In this document: one piece after another, positions 7,841-15,558 of the stretch | How positions within the stretch are numbered: position 1 is the stretch's first letter | Layout: each line of letters opens with the position of its first letter | Source: Bacillota bacterium | GTDB taxonomy: Bacteria; Bacillota; Clostridia; Oscillospirales; Oscillospiraceae | Length of the DNA stretch: 42,812 nucleotides | NCBI GenBank assembly: GCA_023395775.1 | Contig: JAEWYA010000244.1 | Coordinates: 1-42,812, forward strand | Direction of reading: 5' to 3' | The notes under the pieces: generated by a model | What the model was told of the DNA's origin: nothing | The model's input: only the letters and a program-made list of their open reading frames with translations | Database searches by the model: none | Program-made: the position numbers and the translations under genes

Positions 7841-9436
7841 ATGAAAGAATCAGAGATCCGGGAGGCCATTGTTTCCGGCAAAACGCAGCTTGGAATCGAG
7901 CTTGGCTCCACAAAAATCAAAGCGGTTCTAATTGACGCCACTTTTTCACCCGTCGCCTCCGGCAGCCACGACTGGAAAAGCACCTATGAAAACGGCAGCT
8001 GGACCTATTCGCTGGAGGAAGTATGGAGCGGCCTGCGGGACTGCTACCGGAATCTGGCGGAGAATGTGCGGCGGCAGTACGGCGTACCTCTGGCCACCGT
8101 TGGCTGTATGGGCTTTTCCGCCATGATGCACGGCTACCTCCCGTTCGACCAGGCGGGGGAATTGCTCACGCCCTTCCGCACCTGGCAGAATACCTCCACC
8201 GCTCAGGCCGCGGCGGAGCTGTCGGAGCTGTTTCAGTTCAACATTCCCCAGCGCTGGAGCATTGCCCATGTGGAACAGGCAATTCTCAACGGAGAGGAGC
8301 ATGTTGCCCGCCTTTCCTATTTGACAACGCTGGCGGGCTATGTCCACTGGCAGCTGACGGGACAAAAGGTGTTGGGAATCGGCGATGCCTCCGGTATGTT
8401 CCCCATCGACAGCGGGACCAATGACTATGACGCACGGATGTTGGCGCAGTATACGCGGCGGAACGCGAATCGCGGGTACGGCTGGACGCTGGGGGATATT
8501 CTGCCGAAGGTGCTGCTGGCCGGCGACAGCGCTGGCCGCCTGACCGAAGCGGGCGCCAGAGCGCTGGACCCCACGGGGCTTCTGCGTCCCGGCATTCCCG
8601 TCTGCCCGCCGGAGGGCGATGCCGGCACTGGCATGGCCGCGACCAATTCCGTTGCGAAACGAACCGGAAATGTCTCCGCCGGAACGTCGGTTTTCTCCAT
8701 GGTGGTACTGGAAAAGGTGCTGAGCGCCTATTATCCGGAGATCGACATGGTGACCACCCCCGCCGGAGCTCCGGTCGCCATGGTACACTGCAACAACTGC
8801 ACAAACGACATGAACGCATGGGTCGGGATGCTGGGCGAGCTTGCAGCGGCAATGGGTGCGCCCGGGGGAGCGGACGCACTCTATCCCCTTCTTTACAGGA
8901 AGGCACTGGAGGGAGAACCGAACTGCGGCGGCTTGCTGCTCTACAACTATCTGGCTGGCGAGCCGATTACCGGCGTGGAGATTGGCCACCCGCTGCTGCT
9001 CCGCGCTGCGGACAGCCGCTTTACCCTTGCCAATTTCTGCCGCGCCAGCCTGTACGCCACGCTGGCTACACTGAAAGTGGGCATGGACCTCCTGACGCAG
9101 GAGCACGTCGCGCTGGATCGGCTCATGGGCCACGGCGGTCTTTTCCGTCAGGAGGGCGTCGGCACAAAGTTCCTGGCTGCCGCAACCAACACGCCGGTGC
9201 AGACCATGGAAACCGCCGCCGTGGGCGGGCCTTACGGTATGGCGCTGCTGGCGTCCTATTCCGCCGACCGCTCCACGGGTGAGACGCTGGAAGACTTTCT
9301 CCAAAATCGCGTGTTTCGCGACGCCCAGGTGCATACCACGCAGCCGAAAGCTGAGGACGTGGCGGCTTTCAGCGCATACCTGAGCCGCTTCAAGGCGGGC
9401 TTGGCCGTTGAAAAGGCCGCTGCCGTTTTAAAATAA
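7841..9436 (+). CDS. FGGY-family carbohydrate kinase, probable L-ribulokinase
   Basis: A 531-residue kinase. The ATG at 7841 follows GAGAAGGGG; an in-frame extension to 7748 would overlap the permease and has no ribosome site. Near the N-terminus is the ATP/phosphate-1 loop IELGSTKIKAVLID (residues 17-30), and further along MVHCNNCTNDMNAWV and GHGGLFRQEGVG, which fit the two-lobed FGGY fold. It stands between the arabinose transporter and araA-araD, so it most likely phosphorylates L-ribulose. It does not look like the classical E. coli or B. subtilis AraB sequence; it resembles the shorter, roughly 530-residue FGGY kinases that accompany araA and araD in some anaerobes, as far as I recall. 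Activity on another ketose cannot be excluded. Confidence 0.82.
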   Translation: MKESEIREAIVSGKTQLGIELGSTKIKAVLIDATFSPVASGSHDWKSTYENGSWTYSLEEVWSGLRDCYRNLAENVRRQYGVPLATVGCMGFSAMMHGYLPFDQAGELLTPFRTWQNTSTAQAAAELSELFQFNIPQRWSIAHVEQAILNGEEHVARLSYLTTLAGYVHWQLTGQKVLGIGDASGMFPIDSGTNDYDARMLAQYTRRNANRGYGWTLGDILPKVLLAGDSAGRLTEAGARALDPTGLLRPGIPVCPPEGDAGTGMAATNSVAKRTGNVSAGTSVFSMVVLEKVLSAYYPEIDMVTTPAGAPVAMVHCNNCTNDMNAWVGMLGELAAAMGAPGGADALYPLLYRKALEGEPNCGGLLLYNYLAGEPITGVEIGHPLLLRAADSRFTLANFCRASLYATLATLKVGMDLLTQEHVALDRLMGHGGLFRQEGVGTKFLAAATNTPVQTMETAAVGGPYGMALLASYSADRSTGETLEDFLQNRVFRDAQVHTTQPKAEDVAAFSAYLSRFKAGLAVEKAAAVLK

Positions 9437-9455
9437 GAGAATCGAGGAAATTGTC

Positions 9456-10928
9456 ATGCTGAAGGATTATGAATTCTGGTTTGTTGTGGGTTCTCAGTTT
9501 CTGTATGGCCCGGAGGTGCTGGAAACCGTGAGGGCCCGCGCAAAGGAAATGGCGGAGAAGCTCAGCGCCGCTGAACAAATTCCCTGCAAAGTCGTCTATA
9601 AGGTTACGGTCAAAACCGAATCCGAGTGCACAAGGGTCATGAAGGAAGCCAACGCGGATGACCGCTGCGCCGGCGTTATTACCTGGTGCCACACCTTTTC
9701 TCCGTCCAAAATGTGGATTCATGGGCTGGGTCTGCTGCAAAAGCCCTGGTGTCACTTTGCAACCCAATATAACCGTCATATCCCCAACGAGGAGATCGAC
9801 ATGGACTTCATGAACCTGAACCAGGCCGCCCACGGCGACCGGGAACACGGTTTCATCGGCGCCCGGATGCGGCTGGCCCGGAAAATCGTGGTCGGGTACT
9901 GGGAGGACGCGCCGGTCCAAAAGGAGCTGGGCGATTGGATGCGCGCCGCCGTGGGCGCGGCCTTTTCCAAAGAGCTGCGGTTGATCCGCTTCGGCGACAA
10001 TATGCGGGACGTGGCCGTCACCGAGGGCGACAAGGTGGAATCCGAGATCAAGCTGGGCTGGCAGGTGGACTACTGGCCCGTGGGCCATCTGGTGGAAGTG
10101 ATGGACGCCGTCACCGAGGCCGAGATTGACGAAAAGCTGGCGGAGTACAGGGCTCGCTACGACTTTGCCACCGATGATCTGGACTCCGTTCGCTATCAGG
10201 CGAGAGAGGAGCTGGCCATCCGCAAAATCATGGAGAGGGAAGGAGCCCAGGGCTTTATCAACTCCTTCCAGGACCTGTACGGGATGCGGCAGCTGCCCGG
10301 GCTTGCCAGCCAGAACATTCTAGCCGACGGAATGGGCTACGGCGCCGAGGGCGACTGGAAGGTCTCCGGTATGACCGCCATCGTCAAGGCCATGGCCGAG
10401 GGACTCAAGGGCGGCAGCGCCTTTATGGAGGACTACACCTATGATCTTGAGCCGGGGAAAGAGGTTTCCCTGGGCGCTCATATGCTGGAGGTCTGCCCCT
10501 CCGTGGCAGCGGAAAAGCCCCGCATCGAGGTCCATCCTCTGGGCATCGGCGGCAAGGAGCCGCCCGCCCGTCTGGTGTTCGAGGGGGCGGCGGGAAGGGG
10601 CTGCGTCATCTCCCTCGTCGATATGGGCGGCCGAATGCGCATGATTGTGCAGGACATCGAGTGCATCAAGCCGACACTGCCCATGCCCAATCTGCCGGTG
10701 GCCCGGGTCATGTGGAAACCCACCCCAGATCTTCTCACCGGTGTAAAGTGCTGGATTCTGGCAGGCGGCGCTCACCACAGCGTCCTGACCACGCAGGTCA
10801 CCGCGCAGATGATGGAGGACTGGTGCGAAATTATGGACATTGAGTTTGTCCATATCGCCGCCGACACCACCTTCGAGAATTTCAAGCAGAAACTTTTCTG
10901 GAATGATCTGGCCTGGAAACTGAAATAA
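9456..10928 (+). CDS. araA: L-arabinose isomerase
   Basis: A 490-residue cytoplasmic enzyme converting L-arabinose to L-ribulose with a divalent metal. The N-terminus (DYEFWFVVGSQFLYGPEVLE) and the segments CAGVITWCHTFSPSKMWI and CHFATQYNRHIP are strongly diagnostic. The metal-binding glutamates and histidines are expected in the EGDWK / EDYTYDLEPG region (near residue 300-330) and near GGAHHSVLT. Length matches the family. GAGGAAATTGTC precedes the ATG. It lies 19 bases after the kinase and 12 bases before the epimerase gene. Confidence 0.97.
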   Translation: MLKDYEFWFVVGSQFLYGPEVLETVRARAKEMAEKLSAAEQIPCKVVYKVTVKTESECTRVMKEANADDRCAGVITWCHTFSPSKMWIHGLGLLQKPWCHFATQYNRHIPNEEIDMDFMNLNQAAHGDREHGFIGARMRLARKIVVGYWEDAPVQKELGDWMRAAVGAAFSKELRLIRFGDNMRDVAVTEGDKVESEIKLGWQVDYWPVGHLVEVMDAVTEAEIDEKLAEYRARYDFATDDLDSVRYQAREELAIRKIMEREGAQGFINSFQDLYGMRQLPGLASQNILADGMGYGAEGDWKVSGMTAIVKAMAEGLKGGSAFMEDYTYDLEPGKEVSLGAHMLEVCPSVAAEKPRIEVHPLGIGGKEPPARLVFEGAAGRGCVISLVDMGGRMRMIVQDIECIKPTLPMPNLPVARVMWKPTPDLLTGVKCWILAGGAHHSVLTTQVTAQMMEDWCEIMDIEFVHIAADTTFENFKQKLFWNDLAWKLK

Positions 10929-10940
10929 GGAGGCCTGTTT

Positions 10941-11654
10941 ATGCTGGAAGAACTGAAGCGGCGGGTTTGCGAGGCAAATCGGCTGCTGCCGAAGCACAAT
11001 TTGGTGACTTTTACCTGGGGCAATGTATCCGGGATCGACCGGGCCTCCGGCCTTGTGGTCATCAAGCCCTCAGGTGTTGAATACGGCGACATGAAACCCG
11101 CGGACATGGTGGTGGTGGATCTGGACGGCAATGTGGTGGAGGGCTCTTATAAGCCCTCCAGCGACACGGCAACCCATCTGGTGCTGTACCGGGCGTGGGA
11201 AAAGCTGGGAGGCATCGTGCATACCCACTCCCGCTGGGCCACCAGCTTTGCGCAGGCCGGACGGGGGATTCCCGCCATGGGCACCACGCAGGGTGACTAT
11301 TTCTATGGGGAGATTCCCTGCACCCGGCCCATGACCCCGGCGGAGATCGGTTCGTCCGACGACAAGAACAGCCCCTACGAGCGGGATACGGGCAATGTCA
11401 TTGTGGAGACGTTCGTCGAGAACTGCATTGACCCGACGGCGGTTCCCGGCGTACTGGTCAACAGCCATGGCCCGTTCAGCTGGGGAACTGATCCCCTTAA
11501 CGCCGTTCACAACGCCGTCGTTATGGAGGAGGTCGCCTTCATGGATTTCCACGCGCTGATGCTGGAGCCGCGGCGGGGTGCGATGCAGCGGGAGTTGCTG
11601 GATAAACATTATCTCCGCAAGCACGGAGCCAACGCCTATTACGGGCAAGGCTGA
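10941..11654 (+). CDS. araD: L-ribulose-5-phosphate 4-epimerase
   Basis: A 237-residue zinc-dependent class II aldolase-type epimerase that makes D-xylulose 5-phosphate, the entry point to the pentose phosphate pathway. The sequence shows TWGNVSGIDRASGLVVIKPSG, the phosphate-binding SSDTATH region, the metal motif HTHSRWATSFAQ and the later VNSHGPFSWG. AAGGAGG lies eight bases before the ATG. Together with araA and the kinase it completes the bacterial arabinose pathway, and it ends the operon. Confidence 0.96.
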   Translation: MLEELKRRVCEANRLLPKHNLVTFTWGNVSGIDRASGLVVIKPSGVEYGDMKPADMVVVDLDGNVVEGSYKPSSDTATHLVLYRAWEKLGGIVHTHSRWATSFAQAGRGIPAMGTTQGDYFYGEIPCTRPMTPAEIGSSDDKNSPYERDTGNVIVETFVENCIDPTAVPGVLVNSHGPFSWGTDPLNAVHNAVVMEEVAFMDFHALMLEPRRGAMQRELLDKHYLRKHGANAYYGQG

Positions 11655-11909
11655 GTTTTTCCGCGCGGCGAACGAAGATCTCTGTTACGATCAATTTTGT
11701 CTGTCGGCAACGCAGAAGCCCGCCTTTTGTACCATACAATAGGCGGGCTTCTTGACAGTTTGAAAGCGCGGCGATTTTGTCGCTGCGCTCAGTTGATAAC
11801 TGCCGACACTTGTGCCGGCCTTGCTTTTTTGCTTTTGTCTCCAGGCGTATGGCCTTGGAGACAAACCGCATCGGCAGGGAGGGCGGGCGGAGAGAGCTCA
11901 CAGAAAAGA
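11655..11909. other. Hairpin-dense gap between araD and abrB-like genes
   Basis: No gene is supported here. Four inverted repeats follow one another. AGAAGCCCGCC with GGCGGGCTTCT spans 11714-11752. AGCGCGGCGA with TCGCTGCGCT spans 11765-11789. GCCG-CAC/GTG-CGGC spans 11802-11819 and is followed by TTGCTTTTTT. TTTGTCTCCA with TGGAGACAAA spans 11834-11865. The third looks like the best terminator for the arabinose operon; the first could stop transcription from either side. Eight bases at 11702-11709 (TGTCGGCA) are inverted at 11801-11808. Confidence 0.5.
11714..11752. terminator. Likely terminator hairpin downstream of araD
   Basis: Eleven perfect base pairs (11714-11724 with 11742-11752) enclose a 17-base loop. 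The T-tract is short (CTTGACAGTTT), so this is a weaker candidate than a classical intrinsic terminator. Confidence 0.5.
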
Positions 11910-12155
11910 TTAATGTAAATCGGTCAATTCCCGCAGACACTTGGGGCAGATGTTCTTGCCTTTGAACTGGACAATATCCTTGTTGCTGTCGCAGAAAATG
12001 CAGCTGGGTTTGTACTTTTTGAGAATGACGGAGGCACCTTCCACATAGATTTCCAATGCGTCCTTCTCAGCGATATCAAGCGTACGCCGCATCTCGATTG
12101 GAAGTACAATACGCCCCAATTCGTCTACCTTCCGCACGATTCCGGTTGATTTCAT
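11910..12155 (-). CDS. AbrB/SpoVT-type transition-state regulator with a CxxC-CxxC tail
   Basis: An 81-residue DNA-binding protein. Residues 1-50 match Bacillus AbrB closely (MKSTGIVRKVDELGRIVLP, then the RRTLDIAEKDALEIYVEG strand pattern). The C-terminal part differs from Bacillus AbrB: it carries CIFC near residue 53 and CPKC near residue 71, a pair of CxxC motifs likely to bind zinc. Clostridial AbrB-like proteins often have this form. AAGGAG lies eight bases before the ATG. AbrB proteins hold stationary-phase and sporulation genes off during growth, and spmA-spmB are divergent from it, but no direct link is shown. Confidence 0.9.
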   Translation of the reverse strand: MKSTGIVRKVDELGRIVLPIEMRRTLDIAEKDALEIYVEGASVILKKYKPSCIFCDSNKDIVQFKGKNICPKCLRELTDLH

Positions 12156-12178
12156 AATTTATCTCCTTTTTCACGGTT

Positions 12179-12207
12179 ATTATTGCAATTCTTTTGCTAA
12201 CTGACAA
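12179..12207 (-). promoter_or_regulatory. Candidate promoter of the AbrB-like gene
   Basis: Read on the minus strand, TTGTCA (complement of 12202-12207), a 17-base spacer and AATAAT (complement of 12179-12184) precede the gene. A second TTGACA box lies about 27 bases further upstream, so two overlapping promoters are possible. The surrounding AT-rich sequence is typical of AbrB self-binding regions. Confidence 0.5.
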
Positions 12208-12368
12208 TAACACAGAATGTAATATTTTGTCAATTCATTTTCGCCTTTTTTACAAATATTCACATTTTTTTAATTCTTTGTTTTTTATGTGAGGACAAAA
12301 ATGCACAGTTTAGTAGATCGCTTGTGTTCTTCTATATCGCAGCAATATAAAGCAGGGGGAGGTAAAAA

Positions 12369-12953
12369 ATGGCTATGGCGGTTCTATGGACTGGAATGGT
12401 CGTACTATCCGTAGTATTTGGAATACTCAATGGACGCATGGAAGCGGTTTCCGCAGCCGCATTGGCGGGAGCGGGGAGTGCAATTCAATTATGCCTTTCC
12501 ATGGCGGGCGTACTTTGCCTTTGGAGCGGCGTCATGGAGATCATGAATCGGTGCGGAATGTCCGCGAAGTTGGCGCGTGCGTTTCGCCCATTGCTGAGAA
12601 TGCTGCTGCCCAACGCCAGCCGGGACAATGAGACGCTTTCGGCTGTCTCTGCAAATGTTTCAGCCAATCTGCTGGGGTTGGGAAACGCCGCCACCCCCCT
12701 GGGTATCCAGGCCGCCCGGCGAATGGCCAGGGGGCAGGAGGGCGTTGCCAGTGACGAACTGTGCCTGTTGGTGGTGCTGAATACGGCATCCATTCAAATA
12801 ATTCCGGCGACAATCGCGTCCGTCCGCGCCGCCGCCGGAGCCGCAGCGCCGTTTGATATTTTGCCGGCCGTGTGGCTGTCGTCGGTACTGAGCGTAACGG
12901 CTGGGCTGACGGCGGCAAAGACGCTGGCCTTTTTTGGCAGGAGGAGAATATGA
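12369..12953 (+). CDS. spmA: Spore maturation protein A
   Basis: A 194-residue integral membrane protein of the nucleoside-recognition (Gate) family. The fingerprints are the run SGVMEIMNRCGMSAKLARAF near residue 53 and SANVSANLLGLGNAATPLGI near residue 97. SpmA and SpmB are needed for full dehydration of the spore core in Bacillus and Clostridium. GGGGGAGG lies before the ATG. The stop codon overlaps the start of spmB. The gene is expected to be active in the mother cell or forespore under sporulation sigma factors; I could not fix a promoter with confidence. Confidence 0.93.
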   Translation: MAMAVLWTGMVVLSVVFGILNGRMEAVSAAALAGAGSAIQLCLSMAGVLCLWSGVMEIMNRCGMSAKLARAFRPLLRMLLPNASRDNETLSAVSANVSANLLGLGNAATPLGIQAARRMARGQEGVASDELCLLVVLNTASIQIIPATIASVRAAAGAAAPFDILPAVWLSSVLSVTAGLTAAKTLAFFGRRRI

Positions 12954-13471
12954 GTCCTACTGCGATGGTGGTACCCGGTCTGCTGGCGGGGACTGCAATC
13001 ATTGCCCTGTGGCGGCGGGTGGATGTTTACAGTGCGCTGACCGCCGGGGCGGGGGAGGGCTTGACAGTGCTTTTGCGCATCGTCCCGGCGCTGGTTGGGC
13101 TGCTGACCGCCGTGGCCATGTTTCGGGCCTCCGGGGCTATGGATTGGCTGTCCGGGCTGTGCGCACCGCTGTTGGAAAGAGTGGGAATTCCCGCGGAATT
13201 GACGCCCTTGATGCTGATCAGGCCCATTTCCGGCAGCGGTGCGTTGGCCGTGGGCAGCGAGGTGATGAAAACTTGCGGCCCGGACAGTTACACAGGCCGG
13301 GTGGCGGCGGTTATGCTGGGCAGCACGGAGACCACGTTTTATACCATTGCCGTTTATTTTGGGGCTGCCGGAATCACCCGCACCAGACATACCATCCCGG
13401 CTGCGCTGACTGCCGATCTGGTGGGATTTATCGGCTCTGCGCTAGCGGTGCGAATTTTTTTCGGCAGGTAA
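12950..13471 (+). CDS. spmB: Spore maturation protein B
   Basis: A 173-residue membrane protein, partner of SpmA. The ATG at 12950 overlaps the spmA stop (ATGA) and follows GGAGGAG. The Gate-family signature LMLIRPISGSGALAVGSEVM (near residue 88) and the following LGSTETTFYTIAVYFGAAGI are intact. About five hydrophobic segments are visible. The pair acts together in spore core dehydration and heat resistance in known sporeformers. Confidence 0.94.
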   Translation: MSPTAMVVPGLLAGTAIIALWRRVDVYSALTAGAGEGLTVLLRIVPALVGLLTAVAMFRASGAMDWLSGLCAPLLERVGIPAELTPLMLIRPISGSGALAVGSEVMKTCGPDSYTGRVAAVMLGSTETTFYTIAVYFGAAGITRTRHTIPAALTADLVGFIGSALAVRIFFGR

Positions 13472-13524
13472 GGCTTTTGCGGCGGGCCGACGGTATGGAT
13501 ACAGACTGAGGAATGAATATTACA

Positions 13525-13566
13525 ATAACGGGAACGGCATCACATCTGTGATGCCGTTCCCGTTAT
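13525..13566 (+). terminator. Hairpin after spmB
   Basis: Two 20-base arms (13525-13544 and 13547-13566) pair perfectly around a minimal loop. No real T-tract follows, only GATTTAG, so it may act as a bidirectional stop or an mRNA-stabilising hairpin rather than a classical terminator. Confidence 0.6.
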
Positions 13567-13612
13567 GATTTAGAGAAAAAAGCAGACCACCGAAAAAGAC
13601 AAAAGCACTTCC

Positions 13613-13639
13613 GTAAAAACGGAACGCACCCGTTTTTAC
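13613..13639 (-). terminator. Terminator of the deacetylase-cdd unit
   Basis: GTAAAAACGG (13613-13622) pairs with CCGTTTTTAC (13630-13639). On the minus strand the stem overlaps the cdd stop codon and is followed by GGAAGTGCTTTTGTCTTTTTC, which is T-rich. Confidence 0.6.
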
Positions 13640-14025
13640 AAAAACGAGTGATCGAAACTGTGGGGCAGCAGCTCTTTCAGAGGGAGGGACATCTCCTCGC
13701 CCTTGCCGTTGAGACAGATGACCTCCATCTGGGGCGCGAACTCCTGCATGAACTGCCTGCACATGCCACAGGGCACACAGTAGTCCTCGCTTCTTCCGGC
13801 TACCACGATGCGGACAAAGTCCCGGCGCCCCTCGCTGATGGCCTTGCTCATGGCGGTGCGCTCTGCACAGGTGCCCACGGGGTAGGCCGCGTTTTCAATG
13901 TTGCAGCCGGTAAATACCGTGCCGTCTGCGCATTCCAGAGCCGCACCCACTGGAAAGTGGGAGTAAGGGCAGTAAGCTCTGTCCAGCATCCGGATTGCCG
14001 CCGCTTTCAGTTCCTCGCGCGTCAT
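13636..14025 (-). CDS. cdd: Cytidine deaminase
   Basis: A 129-residue zinc enzyme of pyrimidine salvage that deaminates cytidine and deoxycytidine to uridine forms. Catalytic residues are visible: CAE at residues 53-55 (zinc ligand and proton shuttle) and PCGMC at 85-89 (two zinc cysteines). The N-terminal AYCPYSHFPVGAAL and GCNIENAAYPVG are classical. Length equals the tetrameric class. GAAGGAGC lies seven bases before the ATG. It starts 20 bases after the deacetylase gene, so the two are probably cotranscribed, although no functional link between them is obvious. Confidence 0.96.
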   Translation of the reverse strand: MTREELKAAAIRMLDRAYCPYSHFPVGAALECADGTVFTGCNIENAAYPVGTCAERTAMSKAISEGRRDFVRIVVAGRSEDYCVPCGMCRQFMQEFAPQMEVICLNGKGEEMSLPLKELLPHSFDHSFL

Positions 14026-14045
14026 AAAAACAGCTCCTTCAAAAT

Positions 14046-15296
14046 TTATTTCCAGTCAATCTGCCGCTGAGGCCGGACGTTTACGTCCATGATATCCTTT
14101 GCGTCGTAAAATTGCAGATAGCGATCCCGGGAGTGGCGAAGGGTGGTGCCGTCCGGGTGGAGCCGGTCGCAGATCACCGCGCAGATGTCCTTTTTTATAT
14201 AGCTGAAGCTCTCGACGCCCACGGAGGCAAAGACCCGGAACCCCTGACTTTGCAGGTATCGGAATACCGGGCCGGTCTTCTTCCAGTCGTCGCCGTCCGG
14301 CCGCTCCCCATGGGGATAAAACAGAATCGTAGTGGGCCCCACAAGGCTGCCCACCTCGTCGAACCACCGCTTTGTGTCGGCCTGAATGGTCTCCATGGAC
14401 TTGGCGCCCAGGCGGATGTGGCCCCAAGTGTGGCTGCCGAAGGTCCAGCCGGTGCGCTTCAATTCCGCAATGACGGGCTTTACCGCCTCAATTTCCTTCT
14501 GCCGTTGGGACTCCTGCGCCGCTGTCCAGCTCTTGGTGTCCGTCTGGGTATGATAGCCCAAAATGCCGCAGTACCCCGTCAGAGACAAACAGCCCTTGGC
14601 GCCGAAGGGGGAAAAGTCGGGGTGTTCCCTGACGAACTTGTCCAGAATGGGGATGGCGTCCAGATCCTGAGAGACGACCTCGCTGCCCTGGGGGTCCTTG
14701 CCCTCGCTCCAGATCAGGCCGTCGTCCCCCACAATCAATTTATATGTGAAGCCGTTCTCCAGCATGTAGGGATAATAGTTTACGTCATCATAGGAGAGGA
14801 TCAGGGGCTTTTTCCCTTCGGGCAGGTACAGGGTGTTGCGGACCATGGTGGGCTGGCCGTCCTCGCCGGTGGTTTCACTCCACACGTCGTTGATGTCCAC
14901 CAGTATATAGCCCCTGTCGTAAATACTCTGCAAAATTTTGTCGTACTCATCCACGGTGACCATATAGTCGTCCAGACCGTCAGACTCAGCGTCTGCGTCG
15001 AAGGCCAGCTCGGGATAAGCGATCAACGGATGGAAAAACAGGTGCTCCACCACGCCGTCCCATGCGGCGTAAGGAACACCGTCAACCATGTCGCCGGCGG
15101 GCTCCACGGTGGGGTCTGAAATGGTATAGGGCTCCACCTGCGGGGTCTCCGGTTCACTGGAAGCGGCGGAGGAGGCGGCAGAACCGCCGGAAGCGTTTTC
15201 GCTGCCGGAACCGCCGGAAGCGGGGGAGGCCGCGCCGCAGGCGGCCAGAGATGCCAGCATGGCAAACGCAAGCAAAAGCGGCAGAAATCGACGCAT
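14046..15296 (-). CDS. Polysaccharide-deacetylase-family lipoprotein
   Basis: A 416-residue exported lipoprotein. The ATG at 15296 is favoured because an upstream in-frame ATG at 15308 touches the AAAGG box. The signal peptide ends in LAAC, then a Ser/Gly/Ala-rich tether to about residue 45. The NodB-type catalytic domain follows. The metal and base aspartates lie in LILSYDDVNYY, and the histidine pair lies in FGSHTWGHIRLG, which matches the SHTxxH pattern. The later IMNTTILFYPHGERPDGDDW-like region (TILFYPHGE) fits motif 4. Such enzymes remove acetyl groups from peptidoglycan or other surface glycans outside the membrane. The large insertion between the Asp and His motifs is longer than in minimal NodB domains, so the substrate is open. 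Confidence 0.88.
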   Translation of the reverse strand: MRRFLPLLLAFAMLASLAACGAASPASGGSGSENASGGSAASSAASSEPETPQVEPYTISDPTVEPAGDMVDGVPYAAWDGVVEHLFFHPLIAYPELAFDADAESDGLDDYMVTVDEYDKILQSIYDRGYILVDINDVWSETTGEDGQPTMVRNTLYLPEGKKPLILSYDDVNYYPYMLENGFTYKLIVGDDGLIWSEGKDPQGSEVVSQDLDAIPILDKFVREHPDFSPFGAKGCLSLTGYCGILGYHTQTDTKSWTAAQESQRQKEIEAVKPVIAELKRTGWTFGSHTWGHIRLGAKSMETIQADTKRWFDEVGSLVGPTTILFYPHGERPDGDDWKKTGPVFRYLQSQGFRVFASVGVESFSYIKKDICAVICDRLHPDGTTLRHSRDRYLQFYDAKDIMDVNVRPQRQIDWK

Positions 15297-15558
15297 AGAA
15301 AAAGACATCCTTTCTGAAATTCAACTCGGTACGAAGCAGTATATCAGTTTGCTCGACAAAATAAAACACAAAAAGGTGACAAATTTAGTTTTTCGCCGTT
15401 TTACAACGGCGGCTCCCATTTCTAACGGCGCGCAAAATGCGACCGCTTGCCGTACGTCAAAAACGCACAAAAAACTCAATATCATACTTGACAAATAGGA
15501 AAACTGTGATATATTCAAATCATAGTAAACCAATATGAATTAGAAGGAGGAACCGTAT
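15297..15558. other. Intergenic region with the iscS promoter
   Basis: The left half is the minus-strand leader of the deacetylase gene. The right half holds the promoter listed separately. The middle is AT-rich with no supported gene. Confidence 0.4.
15488..15515 (+). promoter_or_regulatory. Promoter of the iscS-iscU unit
   Basis: TTGACA (15488-15493), 16 bases and TATATT (15510-15515) precede the desulfurase gene. The sequence ATACTTGACA around the -35 box resembles one half of the Rrf2/IscR-type sites seen before Fe-S assembly genes in Firmicutes, but the other half is not clear and no iscR gene is present in the window. Confidence 0.65.

Noticed and set aside
7946..9334. Open frame antisense to the FGGY kinase
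   Set aside because: Shadow frame; the plus-strand kinase has clear family motifs.
11539..11940. Minus-strand open frame across araD end and the hairpin region
   Set aside because: It overlaps araD and the AbrB-like gene, and its similarity to an opposite-strand frame is explained by the inverted repeats in the gap.
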